Assembly (NCBI GenBank): GCA_947178125.1
Contig: CAMWXB010000011.1
Span: 24,339 to 88,338 of the forward strand
Length of the DNA: 64,000 nucleotides
Origin: an uncultured Lachnospiraceae bacterium
GTDB taxonomy: Bacteria; Bacillota; Clostridia; Lachnospirales; Lachnospiraceae
Reading direction: 5' to 3'
Shown here: in pieces, positions 52,988 to 61,776 of the stretch
Layout: each line of letters opens with the position of its first letter
Numbering within the stretch: the first letter of the stretch is position 1
Program-made: the position numbers and the translations under genes
Notes under the pieces: generated by a model
Databases searched by the model: none
Told to the model about the DNA's origin: nothing
Seen by the model: the letters and a program-made list of their open reading frames with translations, nothing else

Positions 52988-54055
52988 ATGATGAAAAAAA
53001 AGATTACGTTATTGGCAGCAGTCACGCTGGCGGCGGGGATGCTGTCCGCCTGTGGAAAGGATGCTGCTTATCTGAGCGAAATAAAGGCTTCCAAATATGT
53101 TACGCTCGGGGAGTATAAGGGTATTGAAGTAACGCAGCCGGAGCCGGAAGTGTCGGACGAATATGTGGACAGCTATATTGAATATCTCCGTTCCCAGCGG
53201 ACTGTTACGGTTGAGGTGACGGACCGGACGACGGTGCAGGAAGGCGATATGGTCAATATCGATTATACGGGTTATCGTGACGGTGTTGCTTTTGAGGGGG
53301 GCGCGGCACAGGGAGACAATCTGACGATTGGCTCCGGACGCTTTATCGACGGCTTTGAAGACGGGCTGATCGGGACAAGCGTCGGAGAGACAGTGACGCT
53401 GGAGTTGAGTTTCCCGGCTGATTATGATCCTAATCCCGATTTGGCCGGAGCTGCGGTCACTTTCGATGTGACGGTCAACAGCATTTCGGTTTTGGAGACA
53501 CCGGAACTGACAGACGAACTCGTGCAGGACTTTGGTATAGCGGAATGCAGTACGGTAGAAGAACTACGCGCTTATGTATATGATGCGTTCTATGCGGAAG
53601 CGGTAGGCATGTATGAAGATGCGGTGGCGAGCGATATTACGCAGGCGGTCATGGCGAACAGCATTTTTAATGAACCGCCGGAAAAAATGGTAAAGCGGTA
53701 TCAGGATGTGCTGATCGAGTCGATGACGGCGCAGGCTTCCTCCTATGGTGTGAATCTGGATACTTTTATGCTGAATTATTATGGCATGGATACGGAATCA
53801 TATTTGGCGGTATTTCAGGAGGACGCTACCACGATGGCGCAGCAGTATATCATGTTCCAGGCAATCGCGGATGCGGAAGGGTTGAATCCGACGAAGGATG
53901 AAATCGCACAGAAGATGGAAGAAGAAGCGCTGGAGTTTGGATATGAGTCCGTGGACGCTTTCAAAGAAGAAGTAGGCGAGGAAGTTTTTTATGAATATCT
54001 GATATCGGAGACGGCTATGGAATTTTTGAAGGATAATGCGGTCATTAAAAACTAA
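52988..54055 (+). CDS. Lipoprotein with trigger-factor-like FKBP and chaperone domains
   Basis: 355 residues. Signal peptide with lipobox LSAC (Cys at about 20). An FKBP-type domain follows (about 85-175: GDMVNIDYTGYRDGVAFEGG, IDGFEDGLIGTSVGETVTLELSFP). The remainder matches the C-terminal helical chaperone arms of trigger factor. The ribosome-binding N-terminal domain is replaced by the lipoprotein signal. It should therefore fold secreted proteins outside the membrane, analogous in place to PrsA. The assignment is by domain order. Independent unit 32 nt before asnS. Confidence 0.82.
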   Translation: MMKKKITLLAAVTLAAGMLSACGKDAAYLSEIKASKYVTLGEYKGIEVTQPEPEVSDEYVDSYIEYLRSQRTVTVEVTDRTTVQEGDMVNIDYTGYRDGVAFEGGAAQGDNLTIGSGRFIDGFEDGLIGTSVGETVTLELSFPADYDPNPDLAGAAVTFDVTVNSISVLETPELTDELVQDFGIAECSTVEELRAYVYDAFYAEAVGMYEDAVASDITQAVMANSIFNEPPEKMVKRYQDVLIESMTAQASSYGVNLDTFMLNYYGMDTESYLAVFQEDATTMAQQYIMFQAIADAEGLNPTKDEIAQKMEEEALEFGYESVDAFKEEVGEEVFYEYLISETAMEFLKDNAVIKN

Positions 54056-54087
54056 ATAAATGATAGATATATTCAGAAAGGCAGGAT

Positions 54088-55485
54088 ATGGAGATGGATT
54101 TAACGGATATCAAGGATTTATATCGTAACAGGGAAGCTTATATTGACAAAGAAGTGACGATTGGCGGATGGGTCAGGAGCATTCGGGATTCCAAGACCTT
54201 CGGATTTATTGTGGTAAATGACGGTACTTTTTTTGAGACGCTGCAGATTGTTTATGGGGACGGGCTGGAGAATTTTGAGACGATTTCCAAATTGAATGTC
54301 GGCTCAGCCATCGTTGCGAGAGGAAAAATCGTTGCGACACCGCAGGCAAAACAGCCTTTTGAGATGCAGGCGGAGGAAATCGTCATCGAGGGCGCTTCCA
54401 CGGCGGATTATCCGCTGCAGAAAAAGAGACACAGCTTTGAATATCTGCGGACGATCTCGCATTTAAGACCGCGGACGAATACCTTTCAGGCGACTTTCCG
54501 CGTGCGTTCCCTGATCGCTTATGCGATTCATACCTTTTTCCAGGAAAGAGGTTTTGTCTATGTGCACACACCGCTCATTACGAGCAGCGACTGTGAAGGT
54601 GCGGGAGAAATGTTCCAGGTTACGACACTCGATCTGGATAATATTCCGAGGAAAGAAGATGGAAGCATTGATTACAGCCAGGACTTTTTCGGAAAACCGA
54701 CCAGCCTGACGGTGAGCGGGCAGTTGAATGTGGAGACATATGCGTTTGCCTTTAAGAATGTTTATACGTTCGGGCCGACTTTCCGTGCGGAAAATTCCAA
54801 TACGACAAGGCATGCGGCGGAATTCTGGATGATTGAGCCGGAAATCGCGTTTGCGGACCTGACGGACGATATGATGCTGGCGGAATCCATGCTCAAACAT
54901 ATTATCCGTTATGTGCTGGAAAATGCACCGGAGGAGATGAACTTCTTTAACCAGTTCGTGGATAAGGGATTGATTGAAAGACTGCAGCATGTTTTGAATT
55001 CCGATTTTGGTCATGTGACTTATACGGAAGCGATCGAAATTCTGGAGAAGCATAATGATGAGTTTGAGTATAAAGTATCCTGGGGCTGTGACCTGCAGAC
55101 GGAGCATGAGCGTTATCTGACCGAAAAAGAATTTAAAAAGCCTGTTTTTGTAACGGATTATCCAAAGGAAATCAAGGCGTTTTATATGAAACTGAATGAG
55201 GATGGAAAGACCGTAGCGGCGATGGATTGTCTGGTACCTGGTATCGGTGAGATTATTGGTGGAAGCCAGAGAGAGGACGATTTGGCGACGCTGGAAAAGA
55301 AGATGGACGAAATGGGTTTGAACAAAGAGGATTATCAGTTCTATCTGGATCTGCGGAAGTATGGTTCCGTGAGACATGCGGGCTTCGGCCTTGGATTTGA
55401 AAGATGCGTTATGTATCTGACGGGCATGGGCAATATCAGAGACGTTATCCCATTCCCTCGTACGGTCAATAACTGCGAACTTTAG
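54088..55485 (+). CDS. asnS: Asparaginyl-tRNA synthetase
   Basis: 465 residues, standard length. N-terminal OB-fold ([24 protein letters not shown]) and a class II core: motif 2 region [21 protein letters not shown] and motif 3 [15 protein letters not shown]. It charges tRNA-Asn. The start could be the ATG at 54088 or 54094; GGCAGGA favours the former. There is no room for a T-box leader between it and the preceding gene. The stop codon lies within the repeat-like leader of the next gene. Confidence 0.97.
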   Translation: MEMDLTDIKDLYRNREAYIDKEVTIGGWVRSIRDSKTFGFIVVNDGTFFETLQIVYGDGLENFETISKLNVGSAIVARGKIVATPQAKQPFEMQAEEIVIEGASTADYPLQKKRHSFEYLRTISHLRPRTNTFQATFRVRSLIAYAIHTFFQERGFVYVHTPLITSSDCEGAGEMFQVTTLDLDNIPRKEDGSIDYSQDFFGKPTSLTVSGQLNVETYAFAFKNVYTFGPTFRAENSNTTRHAAEFWMIEPEIAFADLTDDMMLAESMLKHIIRYVLENAPEEMNFFNQFVDKGLIERLQHVLNSDFGHVTYTEAIEILEKHNDEFEYKVSWGCDLQTEHERYLTEKEFKKPVFVTDYPKEIKAFYMKLNEDGKTVAAMDCLVPGIGEIIGGSQREDDLATLEKKMDEMGLNKEDYQFYLDLRKYGSVRHAGFGLGFERCVMYLTGMGNIRDVIPFPRTVNNCEL

Positions 55486-55515
55486 TACGGGTTGAGAGAA
55501 AGGCATGGTCGCTAG

Positions 55516-56802
55516 ATGACACGCATTTTTACACATAGAAAAAAAAGGTTCATGAGATTTATAGGTGCGGTGACGGTTCTGACGCTCGTTGTGGCGGCGG
55601 CGGAACCGGTCTATGCCACGACCATTTCCGAAATACAGCAGCAGAAGGAAGAAAACGAGAAGAATCTCAGTAATGTCAATCAGCAGATTTCCGGCTATAA
55701 GGGAGCGCAGGCCGATATCGGAAATGAGATTGAAGAACTGGATGCGGAGATGGTGAGCCTTTTGACGGATATCAATCTGATCGAAGAGGCCATTAAAATT
55801 AAGGAAGAAGAAATTGCGGTAACGCAGGCGGATTATGATACGGCAGTGGCGGTCAAGGATGAGCAGTATGAGTCCATGAAGGTCCGCATTAAGTTCATGT
55901 ATGAGCAGGGCGAGATGTCTTATATACAGCTCTTTATGGAATCTCTCAGCGTCAGCGATATGGTCGATAAGGCCGAATACGTGGAGAAGCTGTACGCATA
56001 TGACAGAAAACTTCTGGAAGAATATCAGGCGACGGTAGAGGAAGTCGCTACGCTGCAGGATCAGCTGGAAGAGGAAAAATCTGAGCTTCAGACTTCCCAG
56101 TATGAGCTGGAAGAGGAAGAGACCTATCTGGAAGAAGTGCTTGCTCAGAAGAAAGAAGAATATGAGAATTACAGCGTCATGCTGGCGAAAGCGCAGCAGG
56201 AGGCTGCGGCTTATACAACAAAGATCAAACAGGAGACCGCCCAGATCAGGCAGTTGGAGGAAGAAGAACGGAGACGGAAAGAAGAAGAGGAACGGAAGCG
56301 GAAAGAGGAAGAGGAGCGGCTGAAAGCGGAGCAGGAGCAGCTTTTGGCACAGCAGGGCCAGGCGGGAGAGAGCCAGAGCAGTCCCGAAAGCAGTCAGACT
56401 TCTTCACAGGAGACATCTACGCCATCATCGACCTCACCAGCCGTATCATCCGGCGGAAGTGGGAAAGGGCAGGAAATCGCAAATTATGCCTGTCAGTTTG
56501 TGGGAAATCCCTATGTGGCGGGTGGAACCAGCCTGACGAATGGAGCGGACTGTTCCGGTTTTGTCATGTCAGTCTATAAAAATTTCGGTTATTCTCTGCC
56601 GCGGAGTTCGTATGCGCAGTCCAGCGTGGGCAAGAGTGTTTCTTATTCGGAGGCACAGCCGGGCGATATCATTTATTACGGCGGGCATGTTGCGATTTAT
56701 ATCGGAAACGGGAGAATCGTACACGCCAGTACCGAACGGACCGGAATCAAGACGGAGTCGGCTACTTACAGGAGTATTATTACGATCCGGAGGATCGTTT
56801 AA
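55516..56802 (+). CDS. Secreted NlpC/P60 peptidoglycan hydrolase with coiled coil
   Basis: 428 residues. Signal peptide cleaved after about residue 35 (EPVYA-TT). A PcsB/CwlO-type coiled coil (about 36-275, Glu/Lys/Gln-rich) and a Ser/Thr/Gln linker (about 275-315) follow. The NlpC/P60 domain has Cys in GADCSGFVMSVY (about 347), His in GGHVAIYIG (about 392) and a last polar position in GRIVHAS. It should cleave stem peptides in the wall, with the coiled coil as an activity control. The leader reuses the GAGAGAAAGGCATGGT tract found before the hydratase gene. Confidence 0.9.
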   Translation: MTRIFTHRKKRFMRFIGAVTVLTLVVAAAEPVYATTISEIQQQKEENEKNLSNVNQQISGYKGAQADIGNEIEELDAEMVSLLTDINLIEEAIKIKEEEIAVTQADYDTAVAVKDEQYESMKVRIKFMYEQGEMSYIQLFMESLSVSDMVDKAEYVEKLYAYDRKLLEEYQATVEEVATLQDQLEEEKSELQTSQYELEEEETYLEEVLAQKKEEYENYSVMLAKAQQEAAAYTTKIKQETAQIRQLEEEERRRKEEEERKRKEEEERLKAEQEQLLAQQGQAGESQSSPESSQTSSQETSTPSSTSPAVSSGGSGKGQEIANYACQFVGNPYVAGGTSLTNGADCSGFVMSVYKNFGYSLPRSSYAQSSVGKSVSYSEAQPGDIIYYGGHVAIYIGNGRIVHASTERTGIKTESATYRSIITIRRIV

Positions 56803-56829
56803 GCGGATAGGAAGGGAAAGAATATAAAA

Positions 56830-57504
56830 ATGTACCGGGTTGAGGATAAATTCAGTTGTGGAAGGACGGAGATGTATTGTCTGCAGAAAAGGCTGGAAAG
56901 TGTAATGCAGTCGGATTCCAATGAAGATAATGAGGACGGATATAGCATAAGTAGTCTGTATTTTGATGATTTTAGAGAATCTTGTCTTGCGGAGACGGTG
57001 GAAGGAAGCCGTGTCCGTAGAAAATACCGTATTCGAATCTATAATCATTCTCTGGACACAATTAAACTGGAAGTGAAAGAGAAGCTCGATAACAGAGTCA
57101 GAAAGAAATCCAGGAATATTACGGAAGAAGAAATGCGGAAACTGATGTGTGGTAAATGTATAGAAAGCCTGCCGTCGATGGAGGACCCGGTGGCCCTTTT
57201 TAATTTGGCGATACAGGAGAATCTGCTCAGGCCGAAAGTGATTGTAACATATGAAAGGAAAGCTTTTGTCTTTGCGCCAGGCAATGTTCGAATCACGCTG
57301 GACAGAAATATCAGAAGCAGCAGGCAGACAGATTTTTTTGGCAGAGTAGGGCTTTCGTATGATTTCTTACGGGAGCAGGATGAAATATTGGAAATGAAAT
57401 ACGATGAGTTCATGCCGGAATTTATTCTGCAGTTACTGGAACTTGGAAATATGCAGCAGGTCACTTATTCGAAATACCGGTTGTGCATGGAAAGATACGA
57501 ATGA
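56830..57504 (+). CDS. VTC-domain protein (polyphosphate-polymerase-like)
   Basis: 224 residues, no membrane segment. Matches the bacterial VTC tunnel-fold domain: basic VRRKYRIRIYNHSLDTIKLEVKEK at about 60-83, then a run of Arg/Lys on successive strands (KVIVTYERKAFVF, VRITLDRNIRSS) and the acidic EMKYDEFMP near 195. In Firmicutes these genes are usually followed by a DUF4956 membrane protein and a CotH protein. Here only fragments of those two remain downstream, so its usual partners are lost. Whether it makes polyphosphate is unknown. Confidence 0.8.
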   Translation: MYRVEDKFSCGRTEMYCLQKRLESVMQSDSNEDNEDGYSISSLYFDDFRESCLAETVEGSRVRRKYRIRIYNHSLDTIKLEVKEKLDNRVRKKSRNITEEEMRKLMCGKCIESLPSMEDPVALFNLAIQENLLRPKVIVTYERKAFVFAPGNVRITLDRNIRSSRQTDFFGRVGLSYDFLREQDEILEMKYDEFMPEFILQLLELGNMQQVTYSKYRLCMERYE

Positions 57505-57529
57505 ATATGTACAGGAAGGAAAAAGCGTT

Positions 57530-57688
57530 ATGTCAGTAAAAGATGTTATTAAGAGCAGTGTGGTGGAGGCAATCGGAGGCGGAAACAGTTTATCGGCTGG
57601 TGCGGTCGTCTTTACGGGTAAATACATCTGTGATCGATATGCCGGAAACATGGTGGCAGGGATTATATTTCCCGGATTATCCCGTTGA
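57530..57688 (+). pseudogene. DUF4956 membrane protein remnant (N-terminus only)
   Basis: A start with AGGAAGGA upstream opens a 52-codon frame. The first ~29 residues (MSVKDVIKSSVVEAIGG...SLSAGAVVFT) match how DUF4956 proteins begin, just before their first membrane helix. After that the frame reads unrelated residues and stops. The helices and C-terminal domain (about 180 residues) are missing. It is placed exactly where DUF4956 follows VTC in related operons. Confidence 0.55.
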
Positions 57689-57833
57689 AATAGCGGTTGA
57701 AGAAGTGTATGGCGATAACGCGTTTCTTGGATGGTATACGGAAAGCGGTGAACTCTTGAGTACGGATGAGGTGATCATGCTTGATCTGGGCGAAGAAGTG
57801 AATATCATTAACGCAAGATTTGAAACAGATTAA
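57609..57833 (+). pseudogene. CotH-like protein remnant (C-terminus only)
   Basis: In a different frame from the DUF4956 fragment, codons from about 57609 to the stop at 57833 read VNTSVIDMPETWWQGLYFPDYPVEIAV (shown to scale in pieces), FLGWYTESGEL and INARFETD. That resembles the terminal 'G.YFpdyPV.I.a...Gy.F.GW' module of CotH spore-kinase-like surface proteins. No start codon or kinase domain precedes it. The fusion point with the upstream fragment lies near 57600-57625. Confidence 0.5.
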
Positions 57834-57888
57834 CAGAAGACCGCGGGAAATGTTTATTAAATTTGCAGAAGAAAAGGAACAGCAGTCA

Positions 57889-58986
57889 ATGAATCAAGTA
57901 CTAATGGTCATCATGGCGGCGGGAGCGGTAGTCGGCGGCATTGACCGGATAATGGGAAATAAATGGGGGTATGGCGCAAAATTTGAAGAAGGCTTTCAGT
58001 TTCTTGGAAGTACGGCTTTATCGATGGCGGGGATGATCTGTCTGGCCCCGGTACTTGCGGATGTTCTGGGAAAAATAATCGTGCCCCTTTACAGAATGAT
58101 CGGCGTGGACCCCGGGATGTTCGGAAGCCTGCTTGCAATCGATATGGGCGGATACCAGCTGGCAAAAGAGCTGGCAGTCGATGCGCAGATAGGGCGTTAT
58201 GCGGGAATTGTGGCCGCTTCGATTTTCGGATGCACGGTGGTCTTTACGATTCCGGTGGGAATGGGGATGATCCGGGAAGAGGACAGAGGCTGTTTTGCGA
58301 AAGGCATTATGATTGGTCTTGTCACGATTCCGGCAGGATTGGCGGCAGGCGGAGCGCTTGCGGGTCTTTCTGTATCGGTCTGTATCCGGCAGAACCTGCC
58401 GATACTTGTTCTGGCGCTGCTTCTTATGCTGGGATTGTGGAAGATGCCGATGCGGATGATCCGGGGTTTTTGTGTCTTTGCAAAAGGAATCCACTGTGTC
58501 ATTACGGTCGGATTGGTTTTAGGCGCCGTAGAATATATGTGCGGCATTCAGCTGGTGAAAGGGATGACACCTCTTACAGAAGCAATGGAGGTTGTAGCCG
58601 CAATCGGCATTGTGATGCTGGGGAGCCTGCCCGTCGTGGAATTCCTTCAGCGGATCTTGCGGAAACCTTTTTGTACGCTTGGAAAATGGGTAGGGATGGA
58701 TCCTGCCGGAATGACAGGACTTTTGGTGGGAGCGGTAAGTGCCATTCCCGCTATTTCTATGTATGGGGATATGGATGAACGCGGTAAGATAGTTAATGCA
58801 GCTTTTCTGGTCAGTGCCGCAAGTATGCTGTCTGCGCATATGGGATTTACGCTGAGTACGGAACCGGAACTTCTGGGCGCTTTGATCGGAGCGAAGATAT
58901 GCGGCGGCGCGGCGGCGGTGCTGTTGGCGTTTGCGGTGAATGGGAAACGTGCCGGGACGGAAAATGCGGAGGCAGAAAGTGCATGA
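57889..58986 (+). CDS. eutH: Ethanolamine permease EutH-like
   Basis: 365 residues from the ATG at 57889, which has AAAGGA upstream; the frame extends to 57820 but those residues look unlike EutH and overlap the CotH remnant. About ten hydrophobic segments. Family-like stretches: AAGAVVGGIDRIMGNKWGYGAKFEEGFQFLGSTALSMAG, and GVDPGMFGSLLAIDMGGYQLA at about 83-103. It should admit ethanolamine. No other eut gene or microcompartment shell gene is in the window, so it stands alone. Confidence 0.82.
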   Translation: MNQVLMVIMAAGAVVGGIDRIMGNKWGYGAKFEEGFQFLGSTALSMAGMICLAPVLADVLGKIIVPLYRMIGVDPGMFGSLLAIDMGGYQLAKELAVDAQIGRYAGIVAASIFGCTVVFTIPVGMGMIREEDRGCFAKGIMIGLVTIPAGLAAGGALAGLSVSVCIRQNLPILVLALLLMLGLWKMPMRMIRGFCVFAKGIHCVITVGLVLGAVEYMCGIQLVKGMTPLTEAMEVVAAIGIVMLGSLPVVEFLQRILRKPFCTLGKWVGMDPAGMTGLLVGAVSAIPAISMYGDMDERGKIVNAAFLVSAASMLSAHMGFTLSTEPELLGALIGAKICGGAAAVLLAFAVNGKRAGTENAEAESA

Positions 58987-59037
58987 TTTCGGGAAGCGGG
59001 CATTCGATTGGAAATCGGGGTAAAGCCATCAGGGTAT

Positions 59038-59334
59038 TTATCCCGATTCATTGTTCGTGCCGCGAATATCATCAATGATTGCGGCTATATGCGCTAACTG
59101 ACAATCCGTTAATTCACTGATTTCGATATAGGTTCGCTGGTCAAGTCCTAAAAGGTAATCGGTAGAAACAGAAAAAAACTGCGATAAACGGATGAGCATA
59201 TCGATAGAGGGCTGGATGTTATTATTTTCCCAGTTAGAAATGCTCTGTTTGGTAACGCCGAGCGCTTTTGCCAGATCGACCTGTGATAGATTTCTTGCAA
59301 GGCGCAATTGCCGGATGTTTTCATTGAGTGTCAT
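59038..59334 (-). CDS. XRE-family transcriptional regulator
   Basis: 98 residues. A Cro/CI helix-turn-helix covers about 5-60 (IRQLRLARNLSQVDLAKALGVTKQSISNWENNNIQPSIDMLIRLS), then FFSVSTDYLLGLDQRTYIEIS. The ~35-residue tail may bind a partner. It is divergent from a small membrane protein, with an inverted repeat over that gene's -35 that is the likely operator. Confidence 0.9.
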   Translation of the reverse strand: MTLNENIRQLRLARNLSQVDLAKALGVTKQSISNWENNNIQPSIDMLIRLSQFFSVSTDYLLGLDQRTYIEISELTDCQLAHIAAIIDDIRGTNNESG

Positions 59335-59380
59335 ATCGGATTCCTCGCACGAGAGTCAAATATTTATTTACTATTTTAAA

Positions 59381-59416
59381 TTGATAATTGACTTATCAAA
59401 AATACAATAGTATAGT
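59381..59416 (+). promoter_or_regulatory. Promoter with overlapping XRE operator candidate
   Basis: TTGACT (59388-59393), 17-nt spacer and TATAGT (59411-59416). The inverted repeat TTGATAA (59381-59387)-TTGAC-TTATCAA (59393-59399) encloses the -35 box, so a bound dimer would block RNA polymerase. Confidence 0.65.
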
Positions 59417-59464
59417 AATTATGGACAACGAAGAACTGTTTTATGTGAATGGAGGATTTTGAAC

Positions 59465-59938
59465 ATGTATAATAAATATAAACCGTTCCGCTATTTTTTC
59501 CGTGCCTTGAATCTGGTCGTTTATGCGGCGGCGGCATCCGTTGTATTCATCACTGTTTTGAATGAGATTTACATTTCCGATATCATGGATTCTATTTTTC
59601 AGGATTATTTTATGGGAACGGGGCATGCGCTTTTTCTGGCTGCTTTTTTGTTCGCGAATATGCTGCTCATTTTATTCTTTAAGCTGATCAGTAAGAAAAA
59701 AACAGAGGCGCTTCTGTATTACATATGCGATTTTATCATACGGGTCACATTTTCTATTCCGGTTTCTTTTATTGTGTTCTACTTTGTGCTATATCGTTTC
59801 TGTGGCAGCCTGTTCTCGACGACCGCTGCGCAGGCCGTTGCGTTCATCGCATTGTTTGCGTTGTTTTATTATTTGATGAGATGGCAGATTCAGTATCAGC
59901 TGGATGTGAATTATTTTAAGATACGGGATAAGATGTAA
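59465..59938 (+). CDS. Four-helix membrane protein, unknown function
   Basis: 157 residues from the ATG at 59465 with GGAGGA eight bases upstream. Four hydrophobic segments at about 17-38, 55-75, 88-110 and 120-140. The short cytoplasmic ends are basic. No domain recognised. It is probably controlled by the divergent XRE regulator and followed by a terminator, making it a single-gene unit. Confidence 0.65.
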   Translation: MYNKYKPFRYFFRALNLVVYAAAASVVFITVLNEIYISDIMDSIFQDYFMGTGHALFLAAFLFANMLLILFFKLISKKKTEALLYYICDFIIRVTFSIPVSFIVFYFVLYRFCGSLFSTTAAQAVAFIALFALFYYLMRWQIQYQLDVNYFKIRDKM

Positions 59939-59981
59939 GATGGATTGCCTATAAGGAGTGAAATGGATACACTATAAACTG

Positions 59982-60007
59982 GAGGCGTTGAATGGCGCCT
60001 CTTTTTT
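59982..60007 (+). terminator. Terminator
   Basis: GAGGCG (59982-59987) pairs with CGCCTC (59996-60001), followed by six T. It separates the membrane-protein gene from the Kiwa genes. Confidence 0.8.
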
Positions 60008-60101
60008 GTGCTTTTGGATAGAAGAAAGACATATGCGGGAAGAGATTATCGAAAATAGTTAAAAAAGCAGCAAAAATAGACCAAATTGTGAGATTATGTC
60101 A

Positions 60102-60110
60102 TGTTATAAT
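60102..60110 (+). promoter_or_regulatory. Extended -10 promoter of kwaA
   Basis: TG-T-TATAAT at 60102-60110, 63 nt before the kwaA start, in an AT-rich region. The -35 is weak. Confidence 0.5.
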
Positions 60111-60172
60111 TAAATATATATTGCACTTTTTTATAAAAAATTGCTATTTGCTTGTGAAGAAGGGGGAGCAAT

Positions 60173-60790
60173 TTGAAGGACGATAAAGAAAAAAATTATG
60201 ATTTGATGAAATTATGTTTGTATCTTATTTCATTGTGGATTTTATTCTTTATGTTAATAGTATTGAAGATAGATATTTCTTTGATCCCATTCGAAATAAA
60301 CATAAATAATATAGTCAGTTTTGTGTCCTGCAACCAGATTCCCTGCATATGCTCAGTATTTATTATTTTGGGGGGAATTGGATATTGGTGGTTCATAGAT
60401 TCTTTAGATAATGCAAAGAATCTGCCGGTCAAAATATTAAAATGCGAGAGTGTTAATTACGAAAATCTGTCATTTTTGGCAACATATATTATACCAATGG
60501 TGTGTTTTCCAATGGATACAGATCGGGAAATTTTTGTTATGTTCTCTGTAATTGTAATTATTGGCTGTATTTTTGTTAAAACAAATTTATATTATACCAA
60601 TCCATCATTGATTCTTTTTGGCTTTAACGTTTATAAAGTAGAGACCGATTCGCAGAAAATATTCCAACAAGGAATTGTAATTGTTAAGGGTAAGCTAAGG
60701 GAAGGAGAAAGTATTAAATATCTGTCACTAAGTGATAATGTATATTTTGGGAGGACGATAAAGAATGCAGATACGAGAGATAAAGAATGA
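60173..60790 (+). CDS. kwaA: Kiwa anti-phage system membrane subunit KwaA
   Basis: 205 residues from a TTG start preceded by AGGGGGAGC. Four hydrophobic segments (about 12-32, 44-66, 93-112, 120-137) are followed by a soluble C-terminal ~70 residues. This size and topology fit KwaA, which in the Kiwa system forms a membrane complex with KwaB and senses phage attack at the membrane. The sequence is clearly richer in A+T than the neighbours (many AAA/ATA/TTT codons), suggesting transfer. It overlaps kwaB by 26 nt. The assignment depends on the linked kwaB. Confidence 0.7.
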   Translation: MKDDKEKNYDLMKLCLYLISLWILFFMLIVLKIDISLIPFEININNIVSFVSCNQIPCICSVFIILGGIGYWWFIDSLDNAKNLPVKILKCESVNYENLSFLATYIIPMVCFPMDTDREIFVMFSVIVIIGCIFVKTNLYYTNPSLILFGFNVYKVETDSQKIFQQGIVIVKGKLREGESIKYLSLSDNVYFGRTIKNADTRDKE

Positions 60791-61736
60791 AATTGAAGAA
60801 ATGTTAAGCGAAAACAATGGAATTATGCTTTATGCGGTTTTGAAAAACGAAGAAGGAAAAACAATCAAATTTCTGAATATTGCGGATGAAAATGATGATA
60901 ACAATAATACATCATCGAGTTTGCTAAAGGGATTTGCAGAGATCATAAGAAATAAATTTGCAGTATATAATGAAGACGATGAGATTATAAAGCTTTCATC
61001 AGCAGATGAAAGAAAGAATGCTTTATATTCTTATGATCTGGATGAACTTCCATTGGAGATGGAGTGGTTAAAAGGTGTTTCCAGTGCATTAGCTGTTAGA
61101 GAGACATTTAATTTTAGAGAAGACAGTTTAAATCAAATTATAGCTCTTATTGTGGTTGTTGGAAATGAAAATAATAACCTGATCATGTATAAACAGCAAT
61201 ATCCAATTAGTTTTTTGAACAGGGACCGATATATGCTAACGCCAATTCTTCATGAGAATAGATTAAAAAGAGTTGATCAGGATATTTTGCGGATTGATTT
61301 CAATTACCAGTTCTTTTTATGGAATGACATAGTATATATTTCTGATATAGAAAAAATGGAAAAAATATGCTCATTTCATGATATAATTTTAAACGAGGCT
61401 AAAATAAGTATTCAAAAAATAGAAGAAGTACAGATATTAGATAATGTGGAAGTATTAAGTGACGAACTTGATAATATTTCTTTTGCACGCAAATTGACAA
61501 GAATATATAAAGATTCCAAAGTGCTTGGAAAGGTCAGTAATCAGGCAATTATAGAGTTTTCAATGCGGCATCATTATTTTAAAAACAATCCTTTAAAGTT
61601 AACAGAATCAAAAGATAAATTTATCCTTGATACAAAGAAATCAAAGGAAACTTTTATAAAGTTAATGAATGATGATTTATTGACCTCTCAGCTTACAAAT
61701 TCTGATTATGAGTCTTTGGCCAAAAATAATCTTTGA
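60765..61736 (+). CDS. kwaB: Kiwa anti-phage system effector KwaB (DUF4868)
   Basis: 323 residues, soluble. Matches the DUF4868 layout: short strand-rich start (MLYAVLKNEEGKTIKFLNIA), an acidic DELPLEM segment near 97, NLIMYKQQYPISFLNRDRYML around 140-160, and LRIDFNYQFFLWNDIVYISDIEKMEKIC near 180-207. KwaB binds DNA and, with KwaA, blocks phage late replication and transcription. GGGAGG lies nine bases before the ATG at 60765. AT-rich like kwaA. It ends 18 nt before the terminator that precedes spoIIID. Confidence 0.78.
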   Translation: MQIREIKNEIEEMLSENNGIMLYAVLKNEEGKTIKFLNIADENDDNNNTSSSLLKGFAEIIRNKFAVYNEDDEIIKLSSADERKNALYSYDLDELPLEMEWLKGVSSALAVRETFNFREDSLNQIIALIVVVGNENNNLIMYKQQYPISFLNRDRYMLTPILHENRLKRVDQDILRIDFNYQFFLWNDIVYISDIEKMEKICSFHDIILNEAKISIQKIEEVQILDNVEVLSDELDNISFARKLTRIYKDSKVLGKVSNQAIIEFSMRHHYFKNNPLKLTESKDKFILDTKKSKETFIKLMNDDLLTSQLTNSDYESLAKNNL

Positions 61737-61745
61737 ATTAACAAA

Positions 61746-61776
61746 AGTCATAACCCCCCAGAATACTTCATACAAT
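61746..61776 (+). promoter_or_regulatory. SigE-type sporulation promoter of spoIIID
   Basis: GTCATAAC (61747-61754) and CATACAAT (61769-61776) with a 14-nt spacer. The -10 begins the loop of the terminator hairpin at 61755-61806. In Bacillus subtilis spoIIID is SigE-driven. The site has the same boxes and spacing as the sipL promoter at 26477-26506. Confidence 0.7.

Noticed and set aside
54056..54087. T-box leader for asnS
   Set aside because: Only 32 nt separate the upstream gene from asnS, too short for a T-box, and the T-box core sequence is absent.
60173..61736. Prophage fragment
   Set aside because: No integrase, portal, capsid or attachment repeats; the pair is better explained as a compact defence unit.
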